This document shows positions 16,063 through 25,119 of a stretch of DNA of 33,187 nt, in pieces. Source of the stretch: UBA699 sp050261915. GTDB taxonomy: Bacteria > Bacillota > Clostridia > Clostridiales > Clostridiaceae. The notes below the pieces were generated by a model that ran no database searches, was not told the DNA's origin, and saw nothing but the letters and a program-made list of their open reading frames with translations. The stretch is taken from contig JBLNDT010000035.1 of the NCBI GenBank assembly GCA_050261915.1, positions 1-33,187 of the forward strand, written 5' to 3'. A program made the translations under genes and the position numbers. Every line of letters starts with the position of its first letter. Positions within the stretch are counted from its first letter, which is position 1.

Positions 16063-18990
16063 TTATTCAAATACGTTTATAATGCTTCCAAACATATCTT
16101 TATTTGTTTTGATTTTTTCTTCACTTCCGAATACACAAATATAATTTTGTTTCATTATATCTTCAATCATATCTCCGTATTTTCTTATGTCTTCCACCTT
16201 TGTTTCAAGTACTTCGAGCCTCTCTCTTTGTATATCCTCATAACTTACATTTCTAAAGTAATAATCAACAGCTCTTTCACCCTTCATTGCAGGAGATAGC
16301 GGAAAATCCAGGTCAGATATAGTACCTATTATATACTTAGTCATTTGTCTACTGTTTGTGTTGAAGTTCTTAAAGTAACTTCCCGCTTCATCGTATACCT
16401 TAATTGTTTCCTTAAGGTTAGGGTCTCTATATGAGGTATAGAACATATTTCCGTTTCTCTGGAAGGATGAGAAACCACCATAGGCTCCACCCTGTACTCT
16501 TACACGATTCCACAAATAATCGTAGTTGTTTATAGTTTTAAGTACCAGCATGCTTCCTGAATATTCATATCCAAGCTTAATATAATTATATGCCTTAGCT
16601 ACATATTGAACCTTTCCCGAGGTCATAAAACCTTCATTATCTTTTGTAAGTTCAAATTTATACTTTTCCTTTGAAACCTCTTCCCTGCTCAGCTTTTCAA
16701 ATAAAGTTCCAAAATTACCCTTAAAGACCTCATACTCAGCATCTTCTGAAGTCACACCCACTATAATATTTCCCTTGTTGAAAATTTTCCTGGAAATTTC
16801 TTTTAATGTATCAGATATTTCTTTCCACTTAGCTTCAAAATCCTTTTCAAGTTCAACTATAAACTTGTAAAAGCATATTCCTGAAGTAAGTTCTTCATAT
16901 TTTCCCTGGGTTGAGAAATATGAAACAATGTGGTTTGCAACAACTATATGCCCCCGGTCAAACATCATCATTTCCATTCTTGACTTTGTTTCCTGGATTA
17001 TTTCCTTCAATCTCTTTTTATCTTCGAAGTTAGTTGATGTTAATATTTCCTTTAATAGTTCAAAGAGCTTAGTAATGTTACTGCTTAAAACCTTTGACTT
17101 AACAGAAAATTTTGGGTTAAACTCATCGGAAGAACCGTTTATTCCGTAAGTTGCAGGGGTATACCTTACACCACCAGTATATATGTTTAATTCCTTTACC
17201 AAATCTTCATAATCATACTTTTCAGTATTAAGCTTTCCAAGAGCTGAAGAAAGTATTGTCAGGTATGGTATTTGATCCATTGGAATAACATCTGCATCAA
17301 AATACAAGTTTACATAAGCAATCTTATTGGTGTTTACAGGACAGTGGAGAACTTTTACTCCTTGAACTTCTTTCTCTAAAAGTTCAATTTTTTCTGAGTT
17401 TCTATCAATATCCTCAATTGAAAGAAGCGGAATCTTTTCCAGATCTTCAGCCGAATCCTCTGCAAGCTGTCTTTCCTTTAACCTTGCAGTTTGATCTACT
17501 ATTTTCATGATTTCATCTTCAGTTAGTCCTGCTTTGTAGTCAGCTAAAGTTTTTCTTAAATCTTCTGCTTTTTTCTCTGCAAGACCTTTTTCAGGCTTAA
17601 CAATAAGCATTGAGCCATGAGGATTGTCTATAATATATTCTTTTATAATCTTTTCAAAGTAATCAGACACAAGTGCTGTTTTTATTTTGGTCAGTGTATT
17701 TTCATAACTTAGGTGAACAAAGGGACTAACATCATAAAGCCAGCTGTCCATGCACTTCATGCTGTATATCAGGCCTTTTGGATAACCTTGATAGTCTGCT
17801 TCCCTTAACTGGAACTCTTTAATATTGATTGAAGCCTCTATCATTTTTTTATCAATGCCCTTTGTTACAAGACCATTTAACGTATCATACACAACCTTTT
17901 TAAACTGTTCTTTTTTATCTACATTTGAATTCTTAACCACTATGCTGAATATTGGCTGTAGTATGCTTCCTTCATATACTCCAAAAACATCTTTTCCTAT
18001 TTCAGAGTCTATAAGTGCTTTTTTAAGAGGTGAACCTGGTGTCTCTAAAAGCATGTGCTCCAATATTTCAAAAGCAAGATACAACTCAGGGTTCGTAGAT
18101 TTCCCTACAGCAAAATTGAGACTTAGGAAGGTTTTATCCTCTTCCTTTTCAGTTATTGAGATAGGATAGTTTATTGTGCTTTCTTTTATTTCACTATAGG
18201 ATTTTTGAATTTCAATTGCTGAATCTACACTTATTTTTTCATAGGAGCTTAAATAGCTTTCATCAATGAACTTCAGTTTCTCTACTATATCCATATCGCC
18301 GTATAAATAAAGATAACTGTTTGACGGATGATAATATTTTTTATGAAATTCTGTAAACTGTTCTTGTGTAAGCATTGGAATTACATCAGGATCTCCACCG
18401 CTTTCAACTCCATAAGCAGTATCCGGGAAAAGAGATTCTGATATTTTCCTAAATAGTATGGATTCTGGTGAAGAAAAGGCGCCCTTCATTTCATTGTAAA
18501 CTACTCCCTTGTACGTAAGTTCATCATCCTTACTTTCAAGTTCATAATGCCAGCCTTCCTGCATCATTATTTCATTGTATCTGTATATATTAGGATTAAA
18601 CACAGCATCAAGATAAACATCCATAATGTTGTTAAAATCCTTATGATTTCTGCTTGCTACAGGATACATTGTTTTGTCAGGAAATGTAAATGCATTTAAG
18701 AAGGTATTCAGTGAGCCCTTAGCCAATTCCACAAAAGGTTCTTTTGTAGGGAATTTTTTTGATCCGCATAGCACTGAATGTTCCAATATATGCGCTACCC
18801 CTGTGCTGTCCTTAGGTGGTGTTCGGAAGCTTATTGTAAACACCTTGTTGTCATCACTGTTTTTCACATATAATAGTTTTGCTCCTGTTTTTTCATGGGT
18901 AAAAATTATACCCTCTGAATCGATATCATTTAAAGGTTTTGTTTCTTCAACCACAAAACCATTATATTTTTCTCCTGCTTTAAATATCAT
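16063..18990 (-). CDS. M16C insulinase-family zinc metallopeptidase (PreP-like)
   Basis: The product from the ATG at 18990 is 975 residues. That start has a GGGGAGA ribosome binding site seven bases away and gives the family N-terminus (MIFKAGEKYNGF). An upstream in-frame extension to 19059 would overlap the preceding gene and lacks support. The inverted zinc motif HILEH (H67, E70, H71) is present, with the downstream glutamate block KGVVYNEMKGAFSSPE. The later part has the M16C-associated region and the second pair of inactive M16 domains, ending with the RVQGGAYGGFSSF block. Relatives are presequence protease in organelles and clostridial cytosolic homologues that degrade short unstructured peptides. 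No signal peptide is visible. It lies 52 bases after the M20 gene and may be co-transcribed with it. Confidence 0.94.
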   Translation of the reverse strand: MIFKAGEKYNGFVVEETKPLNDIDSEGIIFTHEKTGAKLLYVKNSDDNKVFTISFRTPPKDSTGVAHILEHSVLCGSKKFPTKEPFVELAKGSLNTFLNAFTFPDKTMYPVASRNHKDFNNIMDVYLDAVFNPNIYRYNEIMMQEGWHYELESKDDELTYKGVVYNEMKGAFSSPESILFRKISESLFPDTAYGVESGGDPDVIPMLTQEQFTEFHKKYYHPSNSYLYLYGDMDIVEKLKFIDESYLSSYEKISVDSAIEIQKSYSEIKESTINYPISITEKEEDKTFLSLNFAVGKSTNPELYLAFEILEHMLLETPGSPLKKALIDSEIGKDVFGVYEGSILQPIFSIVVKNSNVDKKEQFKKVVYDTLNGLVTKGIDKKMIEASINIKEFQLREADYQGYPKGLIYSMKCMDSWLYDVSPFVHLSYENTLTKIKTALVSDYFEKIIKEYIIDNPHGSMLIVKPEKGLAEKKAEDLRKTLADYKAGLTEDEIMKIVDQTARLKERQLAEDSAEDLEKIPLLSIEDIDRNSEKIELLEKEVQGVKVLHCPVNTNKIAYVNLYFDADVIPMDQIPYLTILSSALGKLNTEKYDYEDLVKELNIYTGGVRYTPATYGINGSSDEFNPKFSVKSKVLSSNITKLFELLKEILTSTNFEDKKRLKEIIQETKSRMEMMMFDRGHIVVANHIVSYFSTQGKYEELTSGICFYKFIVELEKDFEAKWKEISDTLKEISRKIFNKGNIIVGVTSEDAEYEVFKGNFGTLFEKLSREEVSKEKYKFELTKDNEGFMTSGKVQYVAKAYNYIKLGYEYSGSMLVLKTINNYDYLWNRVRVQGGAYGGFSSFQRNGNMFYTSYRDPNLKETIKVYDEAGSYFKNFNTNSRQMTKYIIGTISDLDFPLSPAMKGERAVDYYFRNVSYEDIQRERLEVLETKVEDIRKYGDMIEDIMKQNYICVFGSEEKIKTNKDMFGSIINVFE

Positions 18991-19042
18991 AAAATCTCTC
19001 CCCTCTATATTGTTATATTTTGTATTAACCCTATATTTTATT

Positions 19043-20164
19043 CTATATTTTATCAGCAAGTTTAATTATAAAACTTACTGTGAGCATTACTGCATAATAT
19101 AGCGCATTGTCGCTTCCGGTAAAATTCACTGAATGCAGCACTTCGTTGCCAAGTTCATTTTCAGCTATGCCCAGCCTGAAATGAACTGAAGGAACTTTCT
19201 CAGCAAAAAATGAAAAGTCCTCTGCAGCAAAACTCTTTGTTAATGGAAGTACATTTTTTTCTCCTAATATTCCCTTTGCATGTTCTATAAAGTTATCAGT
19301 TAACTCTTTATCATTAATTAAAGGAGGATACCCATCTTCATAGTTAACCTTTACAGTGCAATTATACTTTTCAGCGCAAATTTCCGAGGATTTTATCAAG
19401 TCTTCCTTCAGCTTTTTCCTAAGCTCATGCTCAAAGGTCCTCACTGTTCCTAAAACCTTTGCCTTGTCAGATATTACATTGCAGGCATTTCCAGCATTAA
19501 TAGAAGCAAAGGTTACCACAAATGGATTTAATGGGTCATTTTCTGTAAGCACCTTGGTATTAAAGGATTGAATAAGTTCTATAGCAGGATAAATTGGGTT
19601 TTTGCATAAATAAGGCATTGCTGCATGACCCCCTTTTCCTGTGAATTCAATATTAAAATCATCTACTGAACCCATGGAGGCTCCGCTTACAGCTTCAATT
19701 TGTCCTACAGGAAGCCCTGGCCATACATGAAATCCAATGATATATTTTACATCAGGACTTTCCAACACACCCTCATTTATCATTGGGAGTGCTCCTCCGG
19801 TATTTTCTTCCCCAGGCTGGAATATAAACTTTACATTTTTGCTAAAGCCCAATTCTTTCAGAACTATGGCTGTGCCAATTGCTGCTGCCATATGAAAATC
19901 ATGACCGCAGGCATGGGATACACCATTTACAGGTAATGCATCCATATCAGCCCTTAATCCAATACAGCTTTCATCCTTGTTCAAAATCCCTATAACCCCT
20001 GTATTAAAACATGACTTTGTTTCAATACCATACTCATTAAGGTACTTTTTAATTATATCACTGGTTTTATATTCCTTAAAAGACAATTCTGCATTTTCAT
20101 TTAATTCTTTTCTAATTGATGTTATAAGCTCAAACTTTGACTTAACCACCTTTTCAATATTCAA
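19043..20164 (-). CDS. M20-family amidohydrolase / metallopeptidase
   Basis: This 373-residue enzyme belongs to the M20D amidohydrolases (hippurate or IAA-amino-acid hydrolase-like, N-acyl amino acid deacylases). Metal-site motifs are GLRADMDALPV, HACGHD (H84, C86, H88, D89), PGEEN (E119, E120), FHVWPG (H146) and a C-terminal LHSVNF. The segment between ADMDALPV and HACGHD is much shorter than usual. The early HPELS-type motif reads NAELS, lacking the common histidine. The start is a TTG at 20164, seven bases after AGGGGTG; no ATG occurs in frame before residue 74, so TTG is well supported. The substrate is unknown; pairing with the peptidase gene suggests use of peptide- or amino-acid-derived amides. 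Confidence 0.9.
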   Translation of the reverse strand: MNIEKVVKSKFELITSIRKELNENAELSFKEYKTSDIIKKYLNEYGIETKSCFNTGVIGILNKDESCIGLRADMDALPVNGVSHACGHDFHMAAAIGTAIVLKELGFSKNVKFIFQPGEENTGGALPMINEGVLESPDVKYIIGFHVWPGLPVGQIEAVSGASMGSVDDFNIEFTGKGGHAAMPYLCKNPIYPAIELIQSFNTKVLTENDPLNPFVVTFASINAGNACNVISDKAKVLGTVRTFEHELRKKLKEDLIKSSEICAEKYNCTVKVNYEDGYPPLINDKELTDNFIEHAKGILGEKNVLPLTKSFAAEDFSFFAEKVPSVHFRLGIAENELGNEVLHSVNFTGSDNALYYAVMLTVSFIIKLADKI

Positions 20165-20190
20165 TTTTGTACACCCCTTTCATATGCAAT

Positions 20191-20224
20191 ATAAACCCTA
20201 TCTCTCCTTAGAGATAGGGTTTAT
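20191..20224. terminator. Hairpin after pyc, probable terminator
   Basis: A perfect 15-base-pair stem with a four-base loop begins six bases after the pyc stop and ends 27 bases before the M20 start. The arms carry ATAAACCC/GGGTTTAT, so the U-rich part lies within the stem and the run after it is weak. It may terminate or only attenuate, and may protect the pyc 3' end. Confidence 0.7.
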
Positions 20225-20229
20225 AATAA

Positions 20230-23200
20230 TTACTTAAGTTTTACAAGCAACTGCCCTGCTTTTACCTGTTTGCCTTCTTTTGCAGCAACGGTTTCAACTA
20301 CGCCGTCTGCACTGGCAACTACATTTGTCTCCATTTTCATTGCCTCTATAACCACAAGGCTTTGACCTTCTTTTACAGTTTCTCCTTCTTTTACAAGCAC
20401 CTTAAGAATTGTACCTGGTATGCTTGCGCCTATTTCCATTTTATCAGAAGGGTCTACCATTGCAATTTCTTCAACAAAGCTGCCGATTCTATCGCTGCTT
20501 ACTTTGTCTTTTATTTTTATTTCTCTTCTATTTCCGTTAACTTCAAATATCAAAGTTCTTAGGCCATGGTTATCAAGCTTTCCTATTTCAAGGAGCTGTA
20601 CTATTAAGGTTTTTCCTTCTGCTATTTCTATTTCAGAAGTTTCCCCTTCATAAAGACCATGGAAGAATACATCACTGCCCATACGGCTTAAGTCACCGTA
20701 TTCCTGAACGTATTTTATGAATCCTTCAAATACATCTGGATATAATGCATAACTTACTGCATCCTTATCTGTAGGTTCGAACTTGTATTTTTCCTTAAGC
20801 ATCTGCTTAATCTTTTCAAAGTCTTCAGGAGGAAGGAGTTCACCTGGTCTGCAGGTAATAGGTTCTTCGCCCTTTAGAACAATCTTTTGAAGTTCCTTGT
20901 TAAAGCCTCCCTTTGGCTGACCCATCATTCCTTTGTAGAAGGATACTACTGAATCTGGGAATGCCATGTTCTTAGCTTTTTCATATATATTTTCTGGTGT
21001 AAGGTCATTTTGAACCATGAATATAGCTAAGTCTCCAACCATCTTTGAGGATGGTGTAACCTTTATTATATCCCCTGAAAGCTCATTAACCTTTTTGTAC
21101 ATGTCTTTAATATCATCAAATCTGTGGCCTAAACCAAAGCTTTCAACTTGTGGCTTAAGATTTGAATACTGGCCTCCAGGAATTTCATATTTGTATATTT
21201 CAGCACTTCCTGATTTAAGGTCTGATTCAAACTGAATGTAAACTGGCCTTACTGCACTCCAGTAATCTGAAAGCTTTTGAATATCTGTAAGGTTTATTCC
21301 TGTATCTCTTTCTGTATTTTCAAGTGCAGCAACTACTGAGTTTAGAGCAGGCTGACTTGTAAGTCCAGACATACTGTTAAAGGCTGTATCAACTATATCA
21401 ACTCCAGCCTGGGCTGCCATAAGCACTGTAGCAACTCCGTTGCCTGTAGTGTCATGAGTGTGCAGGTGGATTGGAATTGAAATTTCATTTTTAAGAGCTT
21501 TAATAAGTTTAACTGCAGCATATGGCTTAAGTAGTGCAGACATGTCTTTTATTCCAAGTATGTGAGCTCCTGTTTTTTCTATTTCCTTAGCAAACTTCAC
21601 ATAGTAATCCAAGGAATACTTATCCCTGGATTCATCAAGAATGTCTCCAGTGTAGCATACACATGCTTCTGCAACCTTATTCTGCTTTAATACTTCTTCT
21701 ATGGCAAGCTCCATTCCCTTTAACCAGTTAAGGGAATCAAATATTCTAAATACGTCTATTCCGCTCTTAGCTGACTGTCTTATGCTTTCTTTTATTACAT
21801 TGTCTGGATAGTTTTTGTATCCAACAGCGTTTGCTCCTCTAAGAAGCATCTGGAATAAAACATTTGGTATCCTTTTTCTAAGTTCTTCAAGTCTATCCCA
21901 TGGTGATTCCTTAAGGAATCTGTATGCAACATCGAAGGTTGCTCCTCCCCACATCTCCAAGGAGAAGAGGTCTTTTCCAAGGATTGCCTGGTCATTAGCT
22001 ATTTTAATCATATCCCTTGTTCTCATTCTTGTAGCCATAAGGGATTGCTGTGCATCTCTCATTGTAGTATCTGTAAGCAATAGCTTTGTTTGTGAGTTAA
22101 TCCATTTAACAAGAGCTTCTGGACCACCCGCGTCAAGTATTTGCTTTGTTCCAGAAAGAGTGCCTTCAAAGTTTGCTTTTGGAATTACTGGAACATCAAA
22201 ATCCTTTTTGTCTCCGTGAGTTTCATTTACTACTTTTTCTCCAATATACTTAAGAACTCTTAATTCTTCGTCGGCTCTTGGTGATATATCGAATAATTCA
22301 GGATTTTCAGCAATGAAGTTTGTATCGCATTCACCTAGTTTAAAGGTTTCATGGTTCAATACGTTTATAAGGAAGTCAACATTTGTCTTAACTCCTGTTA
22401 TTGTAAGTTCCTTAACTGAACGTATGGACTTTCTTATTGCATCCTGGAAGGTTCTTGACCATGCAGTAGTCTTTACAAGAAGACTGTCGTAGTAAGGGCT
22501 TATAACAGCACCTGAAAAACCATTTCCTCCATCAAGTCTTATACCAAATCCTGATCCTGTTCTGTATACGTCTATTTTACCAGTATCAGGAGCAAAGTTG
22601 TTTGAAGGATCTTCTGTGGTTATTCTGCATTGTATAGCAAATCCTCTTGGCTCTATTGATTCCTGGGAAGGTATTCCAACTTCCTTTGAAGAAAGATCAT
22701 AGCCTTCTGCAATCAATATCTGGCTTTGAACAATATCTATTCCTGTAACCATTTCTGTTACAGTATGTTCAACCTGGATTCTTGGGTTCATTTCAATAAA
22801 GTAATGGTTATTATCTTTATCTAGAAGGAATTCAAGAGTTCCTGCACTTCTATATTTAACTGATTTTGCAATCTTTAAAGCGTCGTTGCATATCGCTTCT
22901 CTCTTTTCCTGAGTCATTGAAACTGCAGGTGTAAATTCTATAACCTTTTGATGTCTTCTTTGAATTGAGCAGTCTCTTTCAAAAAGATGTACTATGTTAC
23001 CGTTTTTATCTCCAAGAACCTGAACTTCAATATGTTTAGGTTTTTCAAGATATTTTTCTATAAACACATCATCTATTCCAAAAGCCTTTTTTGCTTCATT
23101 CTTTGCACTTCTATATGAGGAAATGAGTTCGCTTTCGCTTCTAACTATTCTCATACCTCTTCCGCCGCCTCCAAAGGCAGCTTTAAGCATTACAGGATAT

Positions 23201-23667
23201 CCGCAGAAATTTGCAAAATCCAATGCTTCCTGTTCATTTTCTATAGGTTTTGTAACTCCTGGTATTGTAGGAACTCCAGCAGCTTCTGCAACGATTTTTG
23301 ATTTAATCTTGTCACCAAGTTTATCCATCATTTCGTCTGTAGGTCCTATAAATTCTATTCCTGCCTCTTGGCACTTTCTTGCAAATTCAGGGTTTTCAGC
23401 AAGGAATCCATATCCTGGATGGATTGCATCTACTCCCTTTTTAAGCGCAAGGCTGATTATTTCGTCAATATTTAAGTAAGCTTCTACTGGTCCTTTGTTT
23501 TTCCCTATTAAATAAGCTTCATCAGCTTTTGTTCTAAACAAGGAACGTTTATCTTCATCTGAGTAAATAGCAACTGTCCTAATACCAAGCTCATGACAAG
23601 CTCTGAAAATTCTTATGGCAATTTCACCACGGTTAGCCACAAGGACTCTTTTAAATTTTTTAACCAT
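20230..23667 (-). CDS. pyc: Pyruvate carboxylase
   Basis: This 1145-residue single-chain enzyme converts pyruvate, bicarbonate and ATP to oxaloacetate. It begins with MVKKFKRVLVANRGEIAIRI. The biotin carboxylase part (about 1-450) has the glycine-rich loop KAAFGGGGRGMR and the EMNPRIQVEHTVTE motif. The carboxyltransferase part (about 530-800) has DTTMRDAQQSLMATR and HTHDTTGNG, then the PYC/OADA conserved domain. The C-terminal biotinyl domain carries the biotinylated lysine K1111 in EAMKMETN. ATG 23667 is chosen over two upstream in-frame codons because AAGGGG lies nine bases before it and the family start matches. Expression probably comes from the strong promoter at 23846-23874 with a leader of about 170 bases. 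It replenishes the TCA branch and aspartate synthesis. Confidence 0.98.
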   Translation of the reverse strand: MVKKFKRVLVANRGEIAIRIFRACHELGIRTVAIYSDEDKRSLFRTKADEAYLIGKNKGPVEAYLNIDEIISLALKKGVDAIHPGYGFLAENPEFARKCQEAGIEFIGPTDEMMDKLGDKIKSKIVAEAAGVPTIPGVTKPIENEQEALDFANFCGYPVMLKAAFGGGGRGMRIVRSESELISSYRSAKNEAKKAFGIDDVFIEKYLEKPKHIEVQVLGDKNGNIVHLFERDCSIQRRHQKVIEFTPAVSMTQEKREAICNDALKIAKSVKYRSAGTLEFLLDKDNNHYFIEMNPRIQVEHTVTEMVTGIDIVQSQILIAEGYDLSSKEVGIPSQESIEPRGFAIQCRITTEDPSNNFAPDTGKIDVYRTGSGFGIRLDGGNGFSGAVISPYYDSLLVKTTAWSRTFQDAIRKSIRSVKELTITGVKTNVDFLINVLNHETFKLGECDTNFIAENPELFDISPRADEELRVLKYIGEKVVNETHGDKKDFDVPVIPKANFEGTLSGTKQILDAGGPEALVKWINSQTKLLLTDTTMRDAQQSLMATRMRTRDMIKIANDQAILGKDLFSLEMWGGATFDVAYRFLKESPWDRLEELRKRIPNVLFQMLLRGANAVGYKNYPDNVIKESIRQSAKSGIDVFRIFDSLNWLKGMELAIEEVLKQNKVAEACVCYTGDILDESRDKYSLDYYVKFAKEIEKTGAHILGIKDMSALLKPYAAVKLIKALKNEISIPIHLHTHDTTGNGVATVLMAAQAGVDIVDTAFNSMSGLTSQPALNSVVAALENTERDTGINLTDIQKLSDYWSAVRPVYIQFESDLKSGSAEIYKYEIPGGQYSNLKPQVESFGLGHRFDDIKDMYKKVNELSGDIIKVTPSSKMVGDLAIFMVQNDLTPENIYEKAKNMAFPDSVVSFYKGMMGQPKGGFNKELQKIVLKGEEPITCRPGELLPPEDFEKIKQMLKEKYKFEPTDKDAVSYALYPDVFEGFIKYVQEYGDLSRMGSDVFFHGLYEGETSEIEIAEGKTLIVQLLEIGKLDNHGLRTLIFEVNGNRREIKIKDKVSSDRIGSFVEEIAMVDPSDKMEIGASIPGTILKVLVKEGETVKEGQSLVVIEAMKMETNVVASADGVVETVAAKEGKQVKAGQLLVKLK

Positions 23668-23699
23668 GTAACCCATCCCCTTCACTAATAAATTTCTGT

Positions 23700-23727
23700 A
23701 TATTTATGAATTTCATCTCATAAATAT
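23700..23727. repeat. Inverted repeat in the pyc leader
   Basis: A perfect 10-base-pair inverted repeat (ATATTTATGA and its complement) with an eight-base loop lies 33 bases before the pyc start. It is AT-only apart from one G-C pair, so it is a weak RNA hairpin and could instead be a protein-binding operator. No known riboswitch or T-box motif is present in the leader. Confidence 0.5.
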
Positions 23728-23845
23728 CAGTGGAAAGCATAGTATATATATTATATATAAATATCAAAAGTATTTCAATTGAATAATGATAATATTTATT
23801 CCTGCATTTTTGACATAAATACATAATTAATAATCTCACCGTTTT

Positions 23846-23874
23846 ATTATATACCTTGTTTGTCATACTTTCAA
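23846..23874 (-). promoter_or_regulatory. Sigma-A promoter of pyc
   Basis: The minus strand has TTGAAA (23874-23869), a 17-base spacer and a perfect TATAAT (23851-23846). Transcription would start near 23839, leaving a leader of about 170 bases. The 284-base gap from 23668 to 23951 holds this promoter, the inverted repeat and a weak tsaD terminator. Confidence 0.75.
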
Positions 23875-23887
23875 CAAAAACATAAAT

Positions 23888-23903
23888 GCAACTTTTGTGT
23901 TGC
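23888..23903 (-). terminator. Weak hairpin after tsaD
   Basis: GCAAC and GTTGC form a short stem with a six-base loop, followed on the minus strand by ATTTATGTTTTTG. The stem is only five pairs, so termination is plausible but not certain. Confidence 0.35.
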
Positions 23904-23951
23904 TTAAAAATCTTATTTTATTTTTATTATTTTAAATGCATGATGTATACG

Positions 23952-24977
23952 TCACCTTTCTCCAAGCTTCAGATTTGGAACAGCATTTAAATTTAAACTA
24001 GAACTTTTTCCATTTATATATTCAAAATAAGCTGCGCTTCCAATCATTGCAGCATTATCTGTACACAATACCGGCTGCGGAAATAATATTTCTATCCCAG
24101 CCTTAGCGCCTTTTTCAAGAAAGGTTTTTCTCAAACATGAATTAGAAGCAACTCCACCTGCAACAGCCATCCTCTTAACATTTTTTATCTTACATGCCTT
24201 AAGTGAATTATCAACAAGAAAATCCACTACCGCTTTTTGAAAGGATGCAGCTATATCAGCCTTGTTTACTTCAATATTTTTCATTTCCATCTGATTTAAG
24301 TAGTTAAGCACTGCAGATTTAACGCCACTGAAGGAAAAGTCAAGGGATTTGTCATCGTGAAAATTTGCCCTTGGAAATTTAACAGCCTCTGGGTTTCCTT
24401 CCTTCGCAAGCTTATCTATTTTAGGTCCTCCTGGATATCCGAGACCTATGGCACGTGCCACCTTGTCATAAGCTTCTCCGGCAGCATCATCTCTTGTCTG
24501 GCCCATAATTTCAAACATTCCATAGTCCTTCATATAGACTATATAGGTGTGACCTCCAGATACTATTAAACACACAAAAGGTGGGTTTAGTTCCTGATGC
24601 TGTATGAAATTCGCGCTTATATGTCCTTCAATATGATTAACTCCTATAAGTGGTTTTCCTGTAGCATAGGCAAGGCCTTTAGCATACTGAAGACCAACCA
24701 GCAAAGCTCCAACCAATCCAGGACCATAGGTAACCCCTATTGCATCAATATCTTTCAATTCAAGTCCCGCTTTGTTCAATGCTTCTGCTACCACATTTCC
24801 TATAACCTCAACATGGGCTCTGGATGCAACCTCAGGCACAACGCCTCCAAACTTTGTATGAATATCTATCTGAGATGATATTATATTTGATAAAACACGC
24901 CTGCCATTTTGAACTACAGCTGCAGAGGTTTCGTCACAGCTGCTTTCTATGGCAAGAATATTTATATTTTCTTTCAT
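23952..24977 (-). CDS. tsaD: tRNA N6-adenosine threonylcarbamoyltransferase
   Basis: TsaD transfers the threonylcarbamoyl group to A37 of ANN-decoding tRNAs with TsaB and TsaE, an essential step. The 341-residue product has the ASKHA-fold N-terminus ILAIESSCDETSAAV, the metal-binding HIEGHISA histidines, VSGGHT, and DDAAGEAYDKVARAIGLGYPGGP. The C-terminal signature reads VAGGVASNSCLR. The ATG at 24977 follows GTGAGG; an upstream in-frame GTG at 24989 coincides with that ribosome binding site and is rejected. The gene stands apart from tsaB/tsaE and is divergent from the RusA-like gene. Confidence 0.97.
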   Translation of the reverse strand: MKENINILAIESSCDETSAAVVQNGRRVLSNIISSQIDIHTKFGGVVPEVASRAHVEVIGNVVAEALNKAGLELKDIDAIGVTYGPGLVGALLVGLQYAKGLAYATGKPLIGVNHIEGHISANFIQHQELNPPFVCLIVSGGHTYIVYMKDYGMFEIMGQTRDDAAGEAYDKVARAIGLGYPGGPKIDKLAKEGNPEAVKFPRANFHDDKSLDFSFSGVKSAVLNYLNQMEMKNIEVNKADIAASFQKAVVDFLVDNSLKACKIKNVKRMAVAGGVASNSCLRKTFLEKGAKAGIEILFPQPVLCTDNAAMIGSAAYFEYINGKSSSLNLNAVPNLKLGER

Positions 24978-25119
24978 AAAATACCTCACAAAAAAATAAA
25001 ATTGATAAACAAATTAAATTATACTTAATAAAAACATATTATTCAACAGTATATTCTACTATAAATTAAAAAGAATTTGGTTTATTATATAAATATAATA
25101 TTTACACAGGAGTAATACT

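Noticed and set aside
18674..19102. 142-residue plus-strand frame opposite the M16 peptidase gene
   Set aside because: It lies antisense to a clearly coding gene with strong family motifs. No ribosome binding site or recognisable domain.
23660..23866. 68-residue minus-strand frame upstream of pyc
   Set aside because: It spans the pyc promoter's transcript leader and overlaps the pyc start. Composition is AT-driven and no ribosome binding site or family is visible.
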